A stretch of 64,000 nt of DNA, from NCBI GenBank assembly GCA_046498185.1, contig JAWOBE010000076.1:14008-78007 (forward strand), given 5' to 3'. The notes below the pieces were generated by a model, which did no database searches, was not told the origin of the DNA, and worked only from the letters and a program-made list of their open reading frames with translations. The stretch is from CAYXDR01 sp046498185. Lineage in GTDB: Bacteria > Desulfobacterota > DSM-4660 > Desulfatiglandales > Desulfatiglandaceae. A program made the translations under genes and the position numbers. Below, one piece after another: positions 16,936 through 26,715 of the stretch. Position 1 is the stretch's first letter; each line of letters opens with the position of its first letter.

Positions 16936-18695
16936 CGTCCAAGTCTTTTTTCCAGGTTCCTGATCTTCTTCCTCACAGACTCCATATCGGGGTGATTCAA
17001 TTCAAGGGCTTTCCGATATTGAAAAAGTGCTTTCTCAATACGATTCATTTTTGTATAAACATCCCCCAAATGTTCAGCGACGGTGGGATCCTCGGGAACC
17101 ATCACAGCTGCTCGTTCCAGCTGGTCCAACGCTTCCTGATATCGTTTCTGTTTAAAATAAACCCACCCTAGGCTGTCCACGATATATCCGCTGTCGGGCT
17201 TAAGGGAGTGAGCTTTTCCTATCAACTGCTCGGCCTCATCAAGCCTGATGCCCTCTTCGGCCCACGTATAACCCATGTAATTAAGTGCGTCGGCATGCTC
17301 CGGATTAACTTCGAGCACCATTTCCATCTGATCGATGCAGGCCTTTTTATCTCCTTTCTTATCAAAAACCACCCCCAGTCGGAACAACAGCTCGTCGTTC
17401 CTGGGGTTGTACACAAGCCCTTCATGCACCACGGCCTCCGCATCATCATAGTTTTCCTGCTTCTCCAGCAACGTCGAGAGAAGAAGGTATAGTTCAGGCC
17501 TCTTCTCTCCGGCCTCGCGAAGTTGTTGAAGCACAGCCGTCGCCTGCTCCTGCTGACCGAGGTCATTGTAAATAAGCGCGATCTGCATCCTGGAAGGAAA
17601 ATAGTACTCGGAGTTCTCGGACACCATGTTGAAATGGAAAACCGCGCGGTCTGTCTCACCGGCCTGTTCATAAGCCGTAGCCAGATAATGGCGGGATTTC
17701 GAATCATCCGGCGTTTTAGCCACCACTGCTTCCAGCTCTTCGACAGCCTGATCATACCTGCCCTGCTTCAGATAAACCAGCCCGATCACCTGCCTCTCGG
17801 GACCTCCCTCGTCTGTAATTTCCTTCAGGTGGTTTATATGATGCTCAGCAAGTTCATGCTTACCAAGTTCTACATACAATGTGATGATTCGCTCAATGGC
17901 GGCGGTGTCATCGGGATTCAGCGCCAGCAGACGCTCATAGACATCAACTGATTCCTGCAGTCTGCCGGTAACCTGGTAGAGTGTGCCCAGATCGAAAAGA
18001 ACCGGGCCGATATCACCGTTTGACTCCAATGCCGCCGATAAGCAGGCTTCCGCTTGTTCATATTCTTTGAGCTGTAAATGAATCCGTCCGCAGAAATATT
18101 GAGCCACTGAATGATCAGGGTTGTCTTTCAGGAGTATTTCAAGGTGTTCCAGGGCATCCCGGTAACGCCCCCGCCTGGCTTCAAGATTGGCCAGAATCAG
18201 CCGGAGCCGCAGCTCTTCCGATGACCCAAGCTCCAGTGCTTCCAGATAGTGCTCGACCGCCGATTCATTATCTCCGTCGGTCGCATAGAGGTCTCCAAGA
18301 AAAGCATAAACTTCGGAGCTTTCCGGATGAAGCCGCATACATTCACGACCCTGCACGAAAGCCGCTTCAAGATCGCCCGATTTTCTGTATACACGGGCCA
18401 AGCTAACGCATAAATGCGCCGAAGACGGATCGAGTTCAACAGCCTGGGAGAGGAATAAAGATGCTTTATCAAAATCCTGCTCTGCCAATGCCAGACTGGC
18501 TGCCGAATAAAGACGGTATGCTTCGGCTACATCGTCTTTTTCGATGCGCTCCACGGCAGGTTCGTCAACAGCCGGCGGGACGATGTCCGTATTTTGAGGC
18601 GTAACACATCCGAAAGAGCCTAAAAGAACTGTGCCCATCAAACCCCAAAAACTCAATTCTAAAAAAAGCCGGTAAAAATTCATAGCTGCTCTCAT
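16932..18695 (-). CDS. TPR-repeat lipoprotein
   Basis: This 587-residue envelope protein has a lipoprotein signal ending LLGSFGC (Cys near residue 30) followed by about fifteen tetratricopeptide repeats filling the rest (recognisable by repeated LGxxYxxxGxxxxA patterns). TPR lipoproteins usually scaffold outer-membrane or secretion complexes, but no specific function can be named. Two ATG candidates lie four codons apart (18695 and 18683); neither has a good Shine-Dalgarno. It starts 9 bp after the rpoH-type sigma gene and overlaps the HNH gene, so it sits inside the housekeeping run. Confidence 0.85.
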   Translation of the reverse strand: MRAAMNFYRLFLELSFWGLMGTVLLGSFGCVTPQNTDIVPPAVDEPAVERIEKDDVAEAYRLYSAASLALAEQDFDKASLFLSQAVELDPSSAHLCVSLARVYRKSGDLEAAFVQGRECMRLHPESSEVYAFLGDLYATDGDNESAVEHYLEALELGSSEELRLRLILANLEARRGRYRDALEHLEILLKDNPDHSVAQYFCGRIHLQLKEYEQAEACLSAALESNGDIGPVLFDLGTLYQVTGRLQESVDVYERLLALNPDDTAAIERIITLYVELGKHELAEHHINHLKEITDEGGPERQVIGLVYLKQGRYDQAVEELEAVVAKTPDDSKSRHYLATAYEQAGETDRAVFHFNMVSENSEYYFPSRMQIALIYNDLGQQEQATAVLQQLREAGEKRPELYLLLSTLLEKQENYDDAEAVVHEGLVYNPRNDELLFRLGVVFDKKGDKKACIDQMEMVLEVNPEHADALNYMGYTWAEEGIRLDEAEQLIGKAHSLKPDSGYIVDSLGWVYFKQKRYQEALDQLERAAVMVPEDPTVAEHLGDVYTKMNRIEKALFQYRKALELNHPDMESVRKKIRNLEKRLGR

Positions 18696-18704
18696 AAAAA
18701 CAAC

Positions 18705-19703
18705 TTAGTTAAATGAGCCGGAGTACTCTTCTTCAAAATTAGGTATCTCTTCATTTAAATAATGCTTTATTTTTTTAATAATTTTTTCCTGAATCTGTCG
18801 AACCCTTTCACGGGATATACCGTATTTGTCCCCCAGTTCCTGTAACGTTACCGGCTTGTCCGACATTATCCTGTTGTCGAATATATCCAAATCTTTACCT
18901 GATAAAGTTTTTCTGAATTCTCCGAGCTTCTCGGACAACGTTACACCCTCTTGTTTCTCGGAAAGTTTTTCGTCGGCGCCCATCGCCGGGTCGGGCATCA
19001 CGGAATCATAGGCCTCCCGGGAATCATCCCCCCCTACAGGCGAATTGAGGGAGACTTCCCAGCTACCAAGCCGCTGACTCATCTCGACAACTTCCTCTTC
19101 TTTCACATCCAGTCGCTCGGCTAAAAGTCGCGGCTCCGGGGCGAACCCTTCGCTGATTAATTTTTCCCTCTCCTTTGCCAGATTGAAAAAAAGCTTTCGC
19201 TGACTCTGGGTAGTTCCTATTTTAACCAACTTCCAGTTGTCCATAATGAATTTAAGCATATAAGCTTTAATCCAAAATGATGCATAGTAAGAAAATTTAA
19301 TACCCCTATATGGATCAAATTTTTTTACTGCCTGAAGCAAGCCGAGATTCCCCTCCTGTATCAAATCCAGCAGATTTTTGGTCCAATAGCGGTGAAAGTC
19401 CATGGCAATTTTAACGACGAGCCTCAAATTCGACGTGACAAGGGTATAGCCGGCGCTCTCGTCATTCTGCTCCCTGAACCGTATTGCCAGTTCCTTTTCT
19501 TCTTCTCTTGAAAGGAGCCTGTTTTTCTTTATCTCCGACAAATATAACTGCAGAGGATCATACGGTACGATAGACCGGTCAACACTGGAAGGCACAGGAA
19601 TGAAAGAAGATGCACCTGTAGAGTGCTCCTGCTTATCGGCAAGTTCTTCTATACTTTCTACCTCTTCAACTTCTCCGTCGTATATTTCGTCTGTTTTTCC
19701 CAT
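18705..19703 (-). CDS. rpoH: RNA polymerase sigma factor, RpoH (sigma-32) type
   Basis: This 332-residue sigma-70-family factor has region 2 (NLRLVVKIAMDFHRYW, LLDLIQEGNLGLLQAVKKFDP, then FSYYASFWIKAYM) and region 4 with the helix-turn-helix TLQELGDKYGISRERVRQI. The segment QSQRKLFFNLAKEREKL matches the RpoH box that separates sigma-32 from RpoD. An acidic N-terminal extension of about 45 residues is longer than in E. coli RpoH. The family drives heat-shock genes, and ftsH, a typical target and regulator of sigma-32, is encoded in this window. It lies 6 bp after tyrS. Confidence 0.85.
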   Translation of the reverse strand: MGKTDEIYDGEVEEVESIEELADKQEHSTGASSFIPVPSSVDRSIVPYDPLQLYLSEIKKNRLLSREEEKELAIRFREQNDESAGYTLVTSNLRLVVKIAMDFHRYWTKNLLDLIQEGNLGLLQAVKKFDPYRGIKFSYYASFWIKAYMLKFIMDNWKLVKIGTTQSQRKLFFNLAKEREKLISEGFAPEPRLLAERLDVKEEEVVEMSQRLGSWEVSLNSPVGGDDSREAYDSVMPDPAMGADEKLSEKQEGVTLSEKLGEFRKTLSGKDLDIFDNRIMSDKPVTLQELGDKYGISRERVRQIQEKIIKKIKHYLNEEIPNFEEEYSGSFN

Positions 19704-19709
19704 ATAAAA

Positions 19710-20939
19710 CTACGCCAAAACTACCTTCAAATATTTCTTTTTTCCTGCTCTCAACAATATATAGCCTTCAACAACATCATCAATAGAAACAGCCTGGTCA
19801 TAGACGGATATTTTTTCCCCGTTTATATACGCGCCTCCCTGTGCTATCAACCGCCGGGCTTCGGCTCTCGTCCTTCTCAAACCGGATTTCTCGAAAAGCA
19901 TATAGGCAGGAATCCCCTTTCGTATTTCTTCTGAGGAAATACTGAAGGTAGGCATGGAATCAGGAGATAATCCATCGCCGCTTCCGAAAAGTAGTCTTGA
20001 TGCATCCCTGGCTTTTTCGGCTTCCTTCTTTCCGTGACAGAGGCTCGTAGCCTCGAAAGCCAAAACTTCCTTTGCCTTTCTGAGTTCCGCTCCCTCGACT
20101 AAGCTAAGGGGCTCGACTTCTTCCATCGGAAGAAGCGTGAATAATGCAAGGAATTTCCGCACGTCTCTGTCGTCCTGATTGATCCAGTATTGATAATATT
20201 CATACGGCGAAGTCAGATCAGTATCCAGCCAGACCGCCCCCTTGTGGGTTTTGCCCATTTTAATACCGGAAGATGTAGTCAGAAGCGGAAAAGTTACACC
20301 ATAAGCATCGGCTCCCTCGAGCCTTCTTATCAAATCAGTGCCGGCCAGTATGTTTCCCCACTGGTCGTTTCCGCCCATCTGAATTATGCAGTTGTGATCG
20401 ACGAAAAGGCGCAAAAAATCGTATGCCTGAAGCAGCATATAGTTGAACTCAATGAAGCTTAAACCGGTTTCCAGCCTTTGTCTGTAACTTTCGGCTGTCA
20501 GCATCCTGTTGACACTGAAATGCCGACCGATGTCCCGAAGAAAATCTATGTAGTTCAGCCTGGTCAGCCAATCGGCATTGTTGAGCATCAACGCCCTTCC
20601 TTGTTCGAAATCCAGGAAACGTGAAAGCTGTTGTTTGATCCCGGCGGCATTGGCGTCCACTTCCTCTCGTGACAAAACAGGCCTTGCCTCTGTCTTTCCG
20701 CTGGGGTCCCCCACCAATGTCGTACCTCCTCCGATAAGGGCTATCGGCCGGTGACCGGCCCTTTGCATATGTACCAGAGACATTATCGGGAGAAGGTGCC
20801 CCACATGAAGACTGCCTGCTGTAGGATCAAACCCGACATAACAGGTCGTCGGCCGATCGAGCCTCTCACGAATCATCGCGGGATCAGTAGCCTGCTCGAT
20901 AAAACCCCGCTCTTCAAAAACATCGAATACATTATCCAT
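19710..20939 (-). CDS. tyrS: Tyrosyl-tRNA synthetase
   Basis: This class I aminoacyl-tRNA synthetase charges tRNA-Tyr. It has 409 residues, with HIGH-type motif HVGHLLP, tyrosine-binding residues in YMLLQAYDF and QMGGNDQWGNILAG, and a KMSKS-type motif reading KMGKTHKGAVWLD. A C-terminal S4 RNA-binding domain (EARRLIAQGGAYINGEK) is present. The start MDNVFDVFEERGF follows GGAG at 7 nt. It is packed between the RodZ-like gene (4 bp) and rpoH (6 bp). Confidence 0.95.
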   Translation of the reverse strand: MDNVFDVFEERGFIEQATDPAMIRERLDRPTTCYVGFDPTAGSLHVGHLLPIMSLVHMQRAGHRPIALIGGGTTLVGDPSGKTEARPVLSREEVDANAAGIKQQLSRFLDFEQGRALMLNNADWLTRLNYIDFLRDIGRHFSVNRMLTAESYRQRLETGLSFIEFNYMLLQAYDFLRLFVDHNCIIQMGGNDQWGNILAGTDLIRRLEGADAYGVTFPLLTTSSGIKMGKTHKGAVWLDTDLTSPYEYYQYWINQDDRDVRKFLALFTLLPMEEVEPLSLVEGAELRKAKEVLAFEATSLCHGKKEAEKARDASRLLFGSGDGLSPDSMPTFSISSEEIRKGIPAYMLFEKSGLRRTRAEARRLIAQGGAYINGEKISVYDQAVSIDDVVEGYILLRAGKKKYLKVVLA

Positions 20940-20943
20940 CTTT

Positions 20944-21972
20944 TTACTCCACAGTTTCCGGCAACCTCAACTTCACAACCTGACCGGAAGCTCCGAGGGC
21001 GCCAACCCTCTTTCCATTGAGTTCCAGAACAAGCCCCCCCGCATTGCCGATCAACAAATCAAACTTCCCACGGGCCTCCCACTCAGGCTCATTCCCCGGG
21101 GAAAATATATACTCCCTGGGTTCTTCACCATCTATGGATATACGCATCCAGGTCCTTTCCCTGACATACGCTTTCAGTGTCAAAGGCATTTTTTCAGTCG
21201 TGTTGTCCGCCTGTTCACCCACTTTGACTCCAGCCTGGTCAGAAACTTCGCCCGATCGAGTTTCAGACCCACGACCTCGCTCTTCCAATACCGGCGTGTC
21301 CAGCCCTGAAAGTTCTTCGGAAATGCCTCCCGGCACCGCAAAATCCGGTTCTGATATCGTTGACGCGCTCTCTTCGGTCTCGTTTTCGCTTACGGAGGCG
21401 ACCTGAGGGACCTTCTCTTCCTCGGCTGAGCCGGGCTTCTCAGATTCAGGCATTCGAATGTTCCTGTCACTATCCCCCACAGGTGAAACGGGTTCTGTTT
21501 GAACTACAGGTGGAGCTGTATCTTCACGGTCAGAAGAAATTTCCGGCCCCACGCCCCCACGCCAAACCAGGAACAACCCACCGAAAATACCGGCAATCAC
21601 CAAACACATCAAAAATATTGACGGTTTTATTCTTCTTCTCGGCTTTTTCGGCTGAATTCCGGAAAAGGGACTTTTCCTGTCCGGCAAGGCGTCGCTGTGC
21701 CGTTCGATCAATCCGGCCGCATCCAGGTCCAGCGCGCGTGCATAAGTAGCGATAAAACCCCGCGCCAGAGCCGGGGACGGCAAAGCGTCCCAATCTCCGC
21801 GTTCGAGGGCTTCCAGAAAACGAGGCCTAAGCCTGGTGGTTTCAGTCAAATCCCTGTAATCGAGATTTTTCGCCTCTCTTGCAGCCCTTAACCTGTTTCC
21901 CAACTCGACAACCGAGTTTTTTTCCGGGAAATCATTGTCCGAAACTTCAAATTCTTTATCAATTTCTTTCAT
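20944..21972 (-). CDS. RodZ-like helix-turn-helix membrane protein
   Basis: This 342-residue protein has an N-terminal HTH_25 domain (VELGNRLRAAREAKNLDYRDL, then DALPSPALARGFIATYARAL), one membrane helix (about residues 115-137, IFLMCLVIAGIFGGLFLVW), a long low-complexity acidic/Ser linker, and a C-terminal DUF4115 beta domain (LKAYVRERTWMRISIDGEEP). This is the layout of RodZ, which links MreB to the wall-elongation machinery. No mre genes are in the window, so a cell-shape role is inferred from family only. It lies 12 bp after the SurA-like gene. Confidence 0.82.
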   Translation of the reverse strand: MKEIDKEFEVSDNDFPEKNSVVELGNRLRAAREAKNLDYRDLTETTRLRPRFLEALERGDWDALPSPALARGFIATYARALDLDAAGLIERHSDALPDRKSPFSGIQPKKPRRRIKPSIFLMCLVIAGIFGGLFLVWRGGVGPEISSDREDTAPPVVQTEPVSPVGDSDRNIRMPESEKPGSAEEEKVPQVASVSENETEESASTISEPDFAVPGGISEELSGLDTPVLEERGRGSETRSGEVSDQAGVKVGEQADNTTEKMPLTLKAYVRERTWMRISIDGEEPREYIFSPGNEPEWEARGKFDLLIGNAGGLVLELNGKRVGALGASGQVVKLRLPETVE

Positions 21973-21984
21973 TTTAATGTACTT

Positions 21985-22953
21985 TCAGAGGACAATTTTG
22001 ATGTAGGCCTCCTCTTTGAGATCAGCTATCCACTTTTTGTATCTCGCGTCCATTTCCTTTTCGTAAAAAATGTCGTAGATCGCATCCTTTACTTTTTCAA
22101 AAGGTTTAACTTCTCCTTCGCTGCGCTCCAGCACCTTCAGGATCTGTACGCCTTCCGGCCTTATTATCGGTTCGGTTATCTCCCCAGGATCCAATCGCTC
22201 AATTTGACCCAGGATTTGCTCATCAAGTTCAGACCATGAAAAAACCCCCAGATCTCCACCTTCACCGGCCCCGGGCCCCTTCGAAAACCTTGCCGCGAGT
22301 TCAGCGAATGACTCGCCGTCACTCAGTTGATCGTGGATCTTTTCGGCTTTGCTGATAGTCGCTGCGCGTTCGTCGGAGTCCGCGGGATTCTTGAACATCA
22401 AAACGATGCCGGCAAGATGCACCTTACCGCCGGAAGAAAAAGATTCTTCGTTGGATTCGTAATATTCCCGGACATCCTCTTCCCTGATGATTATTCTCGA
22501 TTTAACTTCAAAATTCACCAGCCTGTTCCGCTGAATGCTCCGCCGGAGATCGTCCCTGAGTTCTTCGAGAGAGGATTCCTCCCTCCGAAGGTTATACAGC
22601 AGCTCTTCATCATTCCATCCATTGGAGTGTTTGAGCCGTTCGACCGCCGCGTCGACTTCTTCCTCTGAAACTTCTATACCCAGTTCCTTGACTTTGGAAA
22701 TAGTGAGTTTTTCCTCCACGAGCAGGTCGAGCACCCTCCGACGTATTTCTTCAAATCTTTTCCGGTCCTCCGCTTTTAATCTTTCCGGATCATTTCCCGT
22801 CAGCTCCCTTATGCTCTTGTTCAACTCATAGAGGGTCACCACATCTTCATTGACAAAAGCCACAACACAGTTTGTCACTTCTGCGTCGGCGCCGCACCAG
22901 CCGAACAACACGACAAACGAAATGATTACAAAACGGACAAAAACAGTTTTCAT
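21985..22953 (-). CDS. SurA-like periplasmic peptidyl-prolyl isomerase
   Basis: This 322-residue exported chaperone has an N-terminal signal (VRFVIISFVVLFGWCGADA), a SurA-type N domain starting VVAFVNEDVVTLYELNKSI, and one parvulin domain (KVHLAGIVLMF through GDLGVFSWSELDEQI to GVQILKVLER). SurA assists outer-membrane protein folding; this version has one rather than two parvulin domains, as in many Desulfobacterota. Cleavage is probably near ADA-EVTN. It lies 246 bp after mfd, a gap in which I see nothing, and may have its own promoter. Confidence 0.83.
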   Translation of the reverse strand: MKTVFVRFVIISFVVLFGWCGADAEVTNCVVAFVNEDVVTLYELNKSIRELTGNDPERLKAEDRKRFEEIRRRVLDLLVEEKLTISKVKELGIEVSEEEVDAAVERLKHSNGWNDEELLYNLRREESSLEELRDDLRRSIQRNRLVNFEVKSRIIIREEDVREYYESNEESFSSGGKVHLAGIVLMFKNPADSDERAATISKAEKIHDQLSDGESFAELAARFSKGPGAGEGGDLGVFSWSELDEQILGQIERLDPGEITEPIIRPEGVQILKVLERSEGEVKPFEKVKDAIYDIFYEKEMDARYKKWIADLKEEAYIKIVL

Positions 22954-23199
22954 AGTTCAGTATCCTGCCTTATTTTATAAATCAAGATCCAAAATTTATA
23001 AGCTATCAGCACCACCTGAAAATGCAAGCACAAATTTCGCCGGCCTGATACCGTGGTTTTTCCGCCTGGAAAAGACACCTCGTTTCTCCCTGTTATTTAT
23101 TGATCTCCGGCTTTTGTTCCTGCGTTGAACAAAAACCTGCCGCTTCTAATCGGAATCGATTTCAAAAGATGGGAAAACCGAGAAAAACTCCGTCTGTTT

Positions 23200-26100
23200 T
23201 CACTGCAAAAAATCAAAGTCTGCCAGTGCGTCTTTAACAGCAGGAACATCGGGGCGGGAACGAGCTACACCCACCCTCAACTTATACTGGGAATGCATAC
23301 GAAACTTGTGAGGAGCTCCGGAAACCAGCGAAACAAACCGCTCCGAATCCATCGCCGCATGCGGTGCAAATGTCAGCAACAGGTTGCCGGGGGACACATC
23401 AAGTCTTGTAATGCCGTGTTTTTTCAAAAGCAGCCTGATGGACATGATATCGAGCAAATTGGTGACTTCCACAGGGGGTTGCCCGAATCGGTCGCGGATC
23501 TCTTCACCCATCGCCGAAAGTTCTTCAGGAGTTCGCACATGGCTGAGTCTCCGGTAAATATTCAACCTCAGGTCCATATCTTTTATATAACTCTCCGGAA
23601 GGTAAGCCGGCACATCCATGTTGACTTCGGGGTCCACATCCTCATGCCACTCTTCGCCCTTAAGTTCGGCCACAGCTTGTTCGATCAGCTTGATATAAAG
23701 CTCATATCCGACCGCCGATATATGACCCGACTGTGCGAATCCGAGGATATTCCCACCTCCCCGAATTTTTAAATCGTGCATGGCCAGATGGAGGCCCGCG
23801 CCCAGATGGGAAAAATCCATCAAAGCCTGCAGACGCTTTTCCGCATCCCTGGTCAAATTGGACCCATTTGAAAGCAGCAGATAGGCATATGCTTTTTCAC
23901 TGGCGCGCCCCACCCTACCTCGGAGCTGGTAAACCTGAGCCAATCCCATACGATCAACTTCGTTTATAATAATCGTATTCGCCGACGGGATGTCCAGCCC
24001 GGAATCGATAATGGTCGTGCATACCAGGACATCTACCTGCCGAGATAGAAATTCTTTCATCGTCTGCTCGAGTTCCCTCTCCTTCATTTGTCCATGGGCG
24101 ACCGCAAGCCGGGCTCCGGGCAAAAGACGCCGAAGGGAATCCGCTATCGACTCTATATTATGAACCCTGTTATGAACGAAAAAAACCTGCCCCCCCCTGC
24201 CCAATTCGCGCTCCACGGCGCCTGAAACGAGTCCCTCGTCATAGGAAGAAAGATATGTTTCGATCGAGAATCGATCCTGAGGAGGTGTCTCGATTACCGT
24301 CAGGTCTCTTACTCCCATCATCGACATATGAAGCGTTCTGGGCACCGGGGTGGCGGTCAGGGCCAAAACATCCACAAGCGAACGATACTTTTTGAGAGCT
24401 TCCTTCTGTTTGACTCCGAAACGCTGCTCCTCGTCCACGACAAGCAGGCCGAGATCCTTAAAGCCAACATCCTTCTGAAGAAGTCGATGAGTCCCAACCA
24501 CCACGTCCACCACCCCGGAGCGAAGCCTGGCCATCAGTTCCGACTGTTCTGAACGGGTCTTGAACCGGCTGAGGACTCCGATCCTCACCCCGAACGGTTC
24601 GAGCCTCGGTTTAAAGGTTTCGTAATGCTGCTCTGCAAGTAGGGTAGTCGGAACGAGCACCGCAACCTGTTTTCCGTCGGATACCGCTTTGAAGGCGGCC
24701 CTCAAAGCAATTTCGGTCTTTCCGAAGCCCACGTCTCCGCAAATAAGCCGGTCCATAGGGCGTTCAGACATCATGTCGTCGAGTACATCTTCAATCGCCG
24801 TGACCTGATCAGGGGTTTCTTCGTGCTCAAAACTCGCTTCGAACTCTCTGAAAAAATTGTCTGGAGGAGAAAAGCCGAACCCACTGCGATGCTTGCGCAA
24901 GGCGTATAGCTCCACGAGCTGACGTGCGATTCTTTTGACCGACTTTTTTGCTTTTGTCTTGACCGTATTCCATGATCTTCCGCCAAGCTGGTCGAGCTTC
25001 GGGTCGCCTTCATCAGCCCCTGCATAAAGTTGTAGGACTCCAAGTCGGTCGGCCGGGACATACAGTTTGTCACTTCCAGCATATTCTACAATAACGAAAT
25101 CGCCCACCCTGTTGTTCACGTTCATCGTAACCAGGCCACCGTAGCGGCCGATGCCGTGATCTTCATGTACAACGAAATCCCCTGGCTTAATCTGGCTGAA
25201 AGAAGACCATTTAATTCCATTTTCACTTGACCTGGAACCACGTGATACGCGTCTTCTTTTGGATCCGAAAATTTCATCTTCGGTGACAACGTATAAACCG
25301 ATTTCGGGCCAGGCGAATCCCCTGGCAAGACTCCCTATGCAAAAATACAATCCTGTGCCGGCAGGTATATCACGCCAAGCATGCATGATCCTCCCGCCGG
25401 TCACATTATAATTCTCAAAGATATCCTTAAGGCGGGAAGCCTGCTTCTCGGTTCGGCTGACCACAACGACGCAGTCACCGGCGGTAAGTCGGCGCGCAGT
25501 CTTCTCGGCCAGCGGTGACAAAGACACCCTGCCCTTTGATGCCAGCCGGACGTCAAGTTCCTCACTGTCGTCCAAAAGCCCACTGATTTCAAGCGTGGGA
25601 ACGCTGCCTCCCGCACCGTTCAAAGCCAGAGAATCGATTTCGACTTTCTGCAAGCCGTCGGTCTTGTTATAAAGCTCACCGGCAGCCACCGTGAGACCCT
25701 CGGTTTCAGGAAACGGTGAACCTTTTTCAGCAGCCTCCAATCTGAATCTTTCAACATCCCTCTCGAAGGAATCGAGGGTACCCGAAGCCGCCCGGTCGAA
25801 CCGTCTCGGTTCCAGCGCCAGGATAATTCCATCACCGGGGAAATAATCGAACACCGTGTCGAGGCTTTCATAGAAATGCCGCAGCCAAGCCTCCTGACCC
25901 GGGAATCTTTTCTCCGTCTCGTGCGGCTGCGGAAGCCGACCCATAGACCTCGCCCGGCGGAGTCCGGCCTCGTCCATTATCACCTCGCATGCCGGCAGGA
26001 TAACGACTTCATCAAGCATACCACGAGATCTCTGCCCGACCGGATCGAATCTTCGGATCGACTCTATGCGGTCGCCATTGAATTCCAAGCGGACCGGAAA

Positions 26101-26715
26101 GGGATATAACGGTGAAAATAGATCAATCACGCCGCCCCGAACCGAATAATCCCCATATTCTTCAACCAGTGGGGAACGTTCGTAGCCGCACGTTACCAGC
26201 CGTTCTATCAACCTGTCCCTGTCGGCTTCTTCGCCTGCAGCCAGATATTCCAAGGCATTTATGAAAGCTTGTTTCGGAAGAGTCCTGAAGCATAAGGCTT
26301 CGATGGATGTAACGACAACAGGTTCTTTGCCTTCTATCAACGAAAACAACGAACGGATACGCCGGGAAACGACCCGGCCGTGAGGTCTCAAACCTGCAAG
26401 AGGAGTAATATCGTATGGCGGAAACTCCTGGAGTCGGTCTGGGTAATCCTCGCCTGGCTTTTGGTCCTCGGACATGAAGAAAGAGAGTTCACGTTGCAAA
26501 CGCTCGGCGTCTTTTCTTCCCGGTGCGACGACCAGGCATGGACGACTGATATTATAAAGCACCCGTGATATAAACCACGCCGCTGCGGAGCCTGTCAGCC
26601 CGTTTATTTCAACCCTTTTTTCACCATCCTCGATCCAGCCTCTGACTGTATCCAGGGGTGACCGCGAAACAGCCGTCAAACCCAGTTTACTCCTTGAAGC
26701 ATTTGCCTGTAACAC
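23200..26715 (-). CDS. mfd: Transcription-repair coupling factor Mfd
   Basis: Mfd releases RNA polymerase stalled at lesions and recruits UvrA. It has 1171 residues with an N-terminal UvrB-homology module, an RNA polymerase-interacting domain (KPGDFVVHEDHGIGRYGGLV), RecG-like helicase motifs (CGDVGFGKTEIALRAAF Walker A, VVDEEQRFG, LTATPVPRTLHM, QLRGRVGRASEKAYAYLL) and a C-terminal TRCF domain (LRLNIYRRLSHVRTPEEL). The start is GTG, 28 bp inside the end of ldcA, with GAGG upstream. Length is normal and no disruption is seen. Confidence 0.96.
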   Translation of the reverse strand: MLQANASRSKLGLTAVSRSPLDTVRGWIEDGEKRVEINGLTGSAAAWFISRVLYNISRPCLVVAPGRKDAERLQRELSFFMSEDQKPGEDYPDRLQEFPPYDITPLAGLRPHGRVVSRRIRSLFSLIEGKEPVVVTSIEALCFRTLPKQAFINALEYLAAGEEADRDRLIERLVTCGYERSPLVEEYGDYSVRGGVIDLFSPLYPFPVRLEFNGDRIESIRRFDPVGQRSRGMLDEVVILPACEVIMDEAGLRRARSMGRLPQPHETEKRFPGQEAWLRHFYESLDTVFDYFPGDGIILALEPRRFDRAASGTLDSFERDVERFRLEAAEKGSPFPETEGLTVAAGELYNKTDGLQKVEIDSLALNGAGGSVPTLEISGLLDDSEELDVRLASKGRVSLSPLAEKTARRLTAGDCVVVVSRTEKQASRLKDIFENYNVTGGRIMHAWRDIPAGTGLYFCIGSLARGFAWPEIGLYVVTEDEIFGSKRRRVSRGSRSSENGIKWSSFSQIKPGDFVVHEDHGIGRYGGLVTMNVNNRVGDFVIVEYAGSDKLYVPADRLGVLQLYAGADEGDPKLDQLGGRSWNTVKTKAKKSVKRIARQLVELYALRKHRSGFGFSPPDNFFREFEASFEHEETPDQVTAIEDVLDDMMSERPMDRLICGDVGFGKTEIALRAAFKAVSDGKQVAVLVPTTLLAEQHYETFKPRLEPFGVRIGVLSRFKTRSEQSELMARLRSGVVDVVVGTHRLLQKDVGFKDLGLLVVDEEQRFGVKQKEALKKYRSLVDVLALTATPVPRTLHMSMMGVRDLTVIETPPQDRFSIETYLSSYDEGLVSGAVERELGRGGQVFFVHNRVHNIESIADSLRRLLPGARLAVAHGQMKERELEQTMKEFLSRQVDVLVCTTIIDSGLDIPSANTIIINEVDRMGLAQVYQLRGRVGRASEKAYAYLLLSNGSNLTRDAEKRLQALMDFSHLGAGLHLAMHDLKIRGGGNILGFAQSGHISAVGYELYIKLIEQAVAELKGEEWHEDVDPEVNMDVPAYLPESYIKDMDLRLNIYRRLSHVRTPEELSAMGEEIRDRFGQPPVEVTNLLDIMSIRLLLKKHGITRLDVSPGNLLLTFAPHAAMDSERFVSLVSGAPHKFRMHSQYKLRVGVARSRPDVPAVKDALADFDFLQ

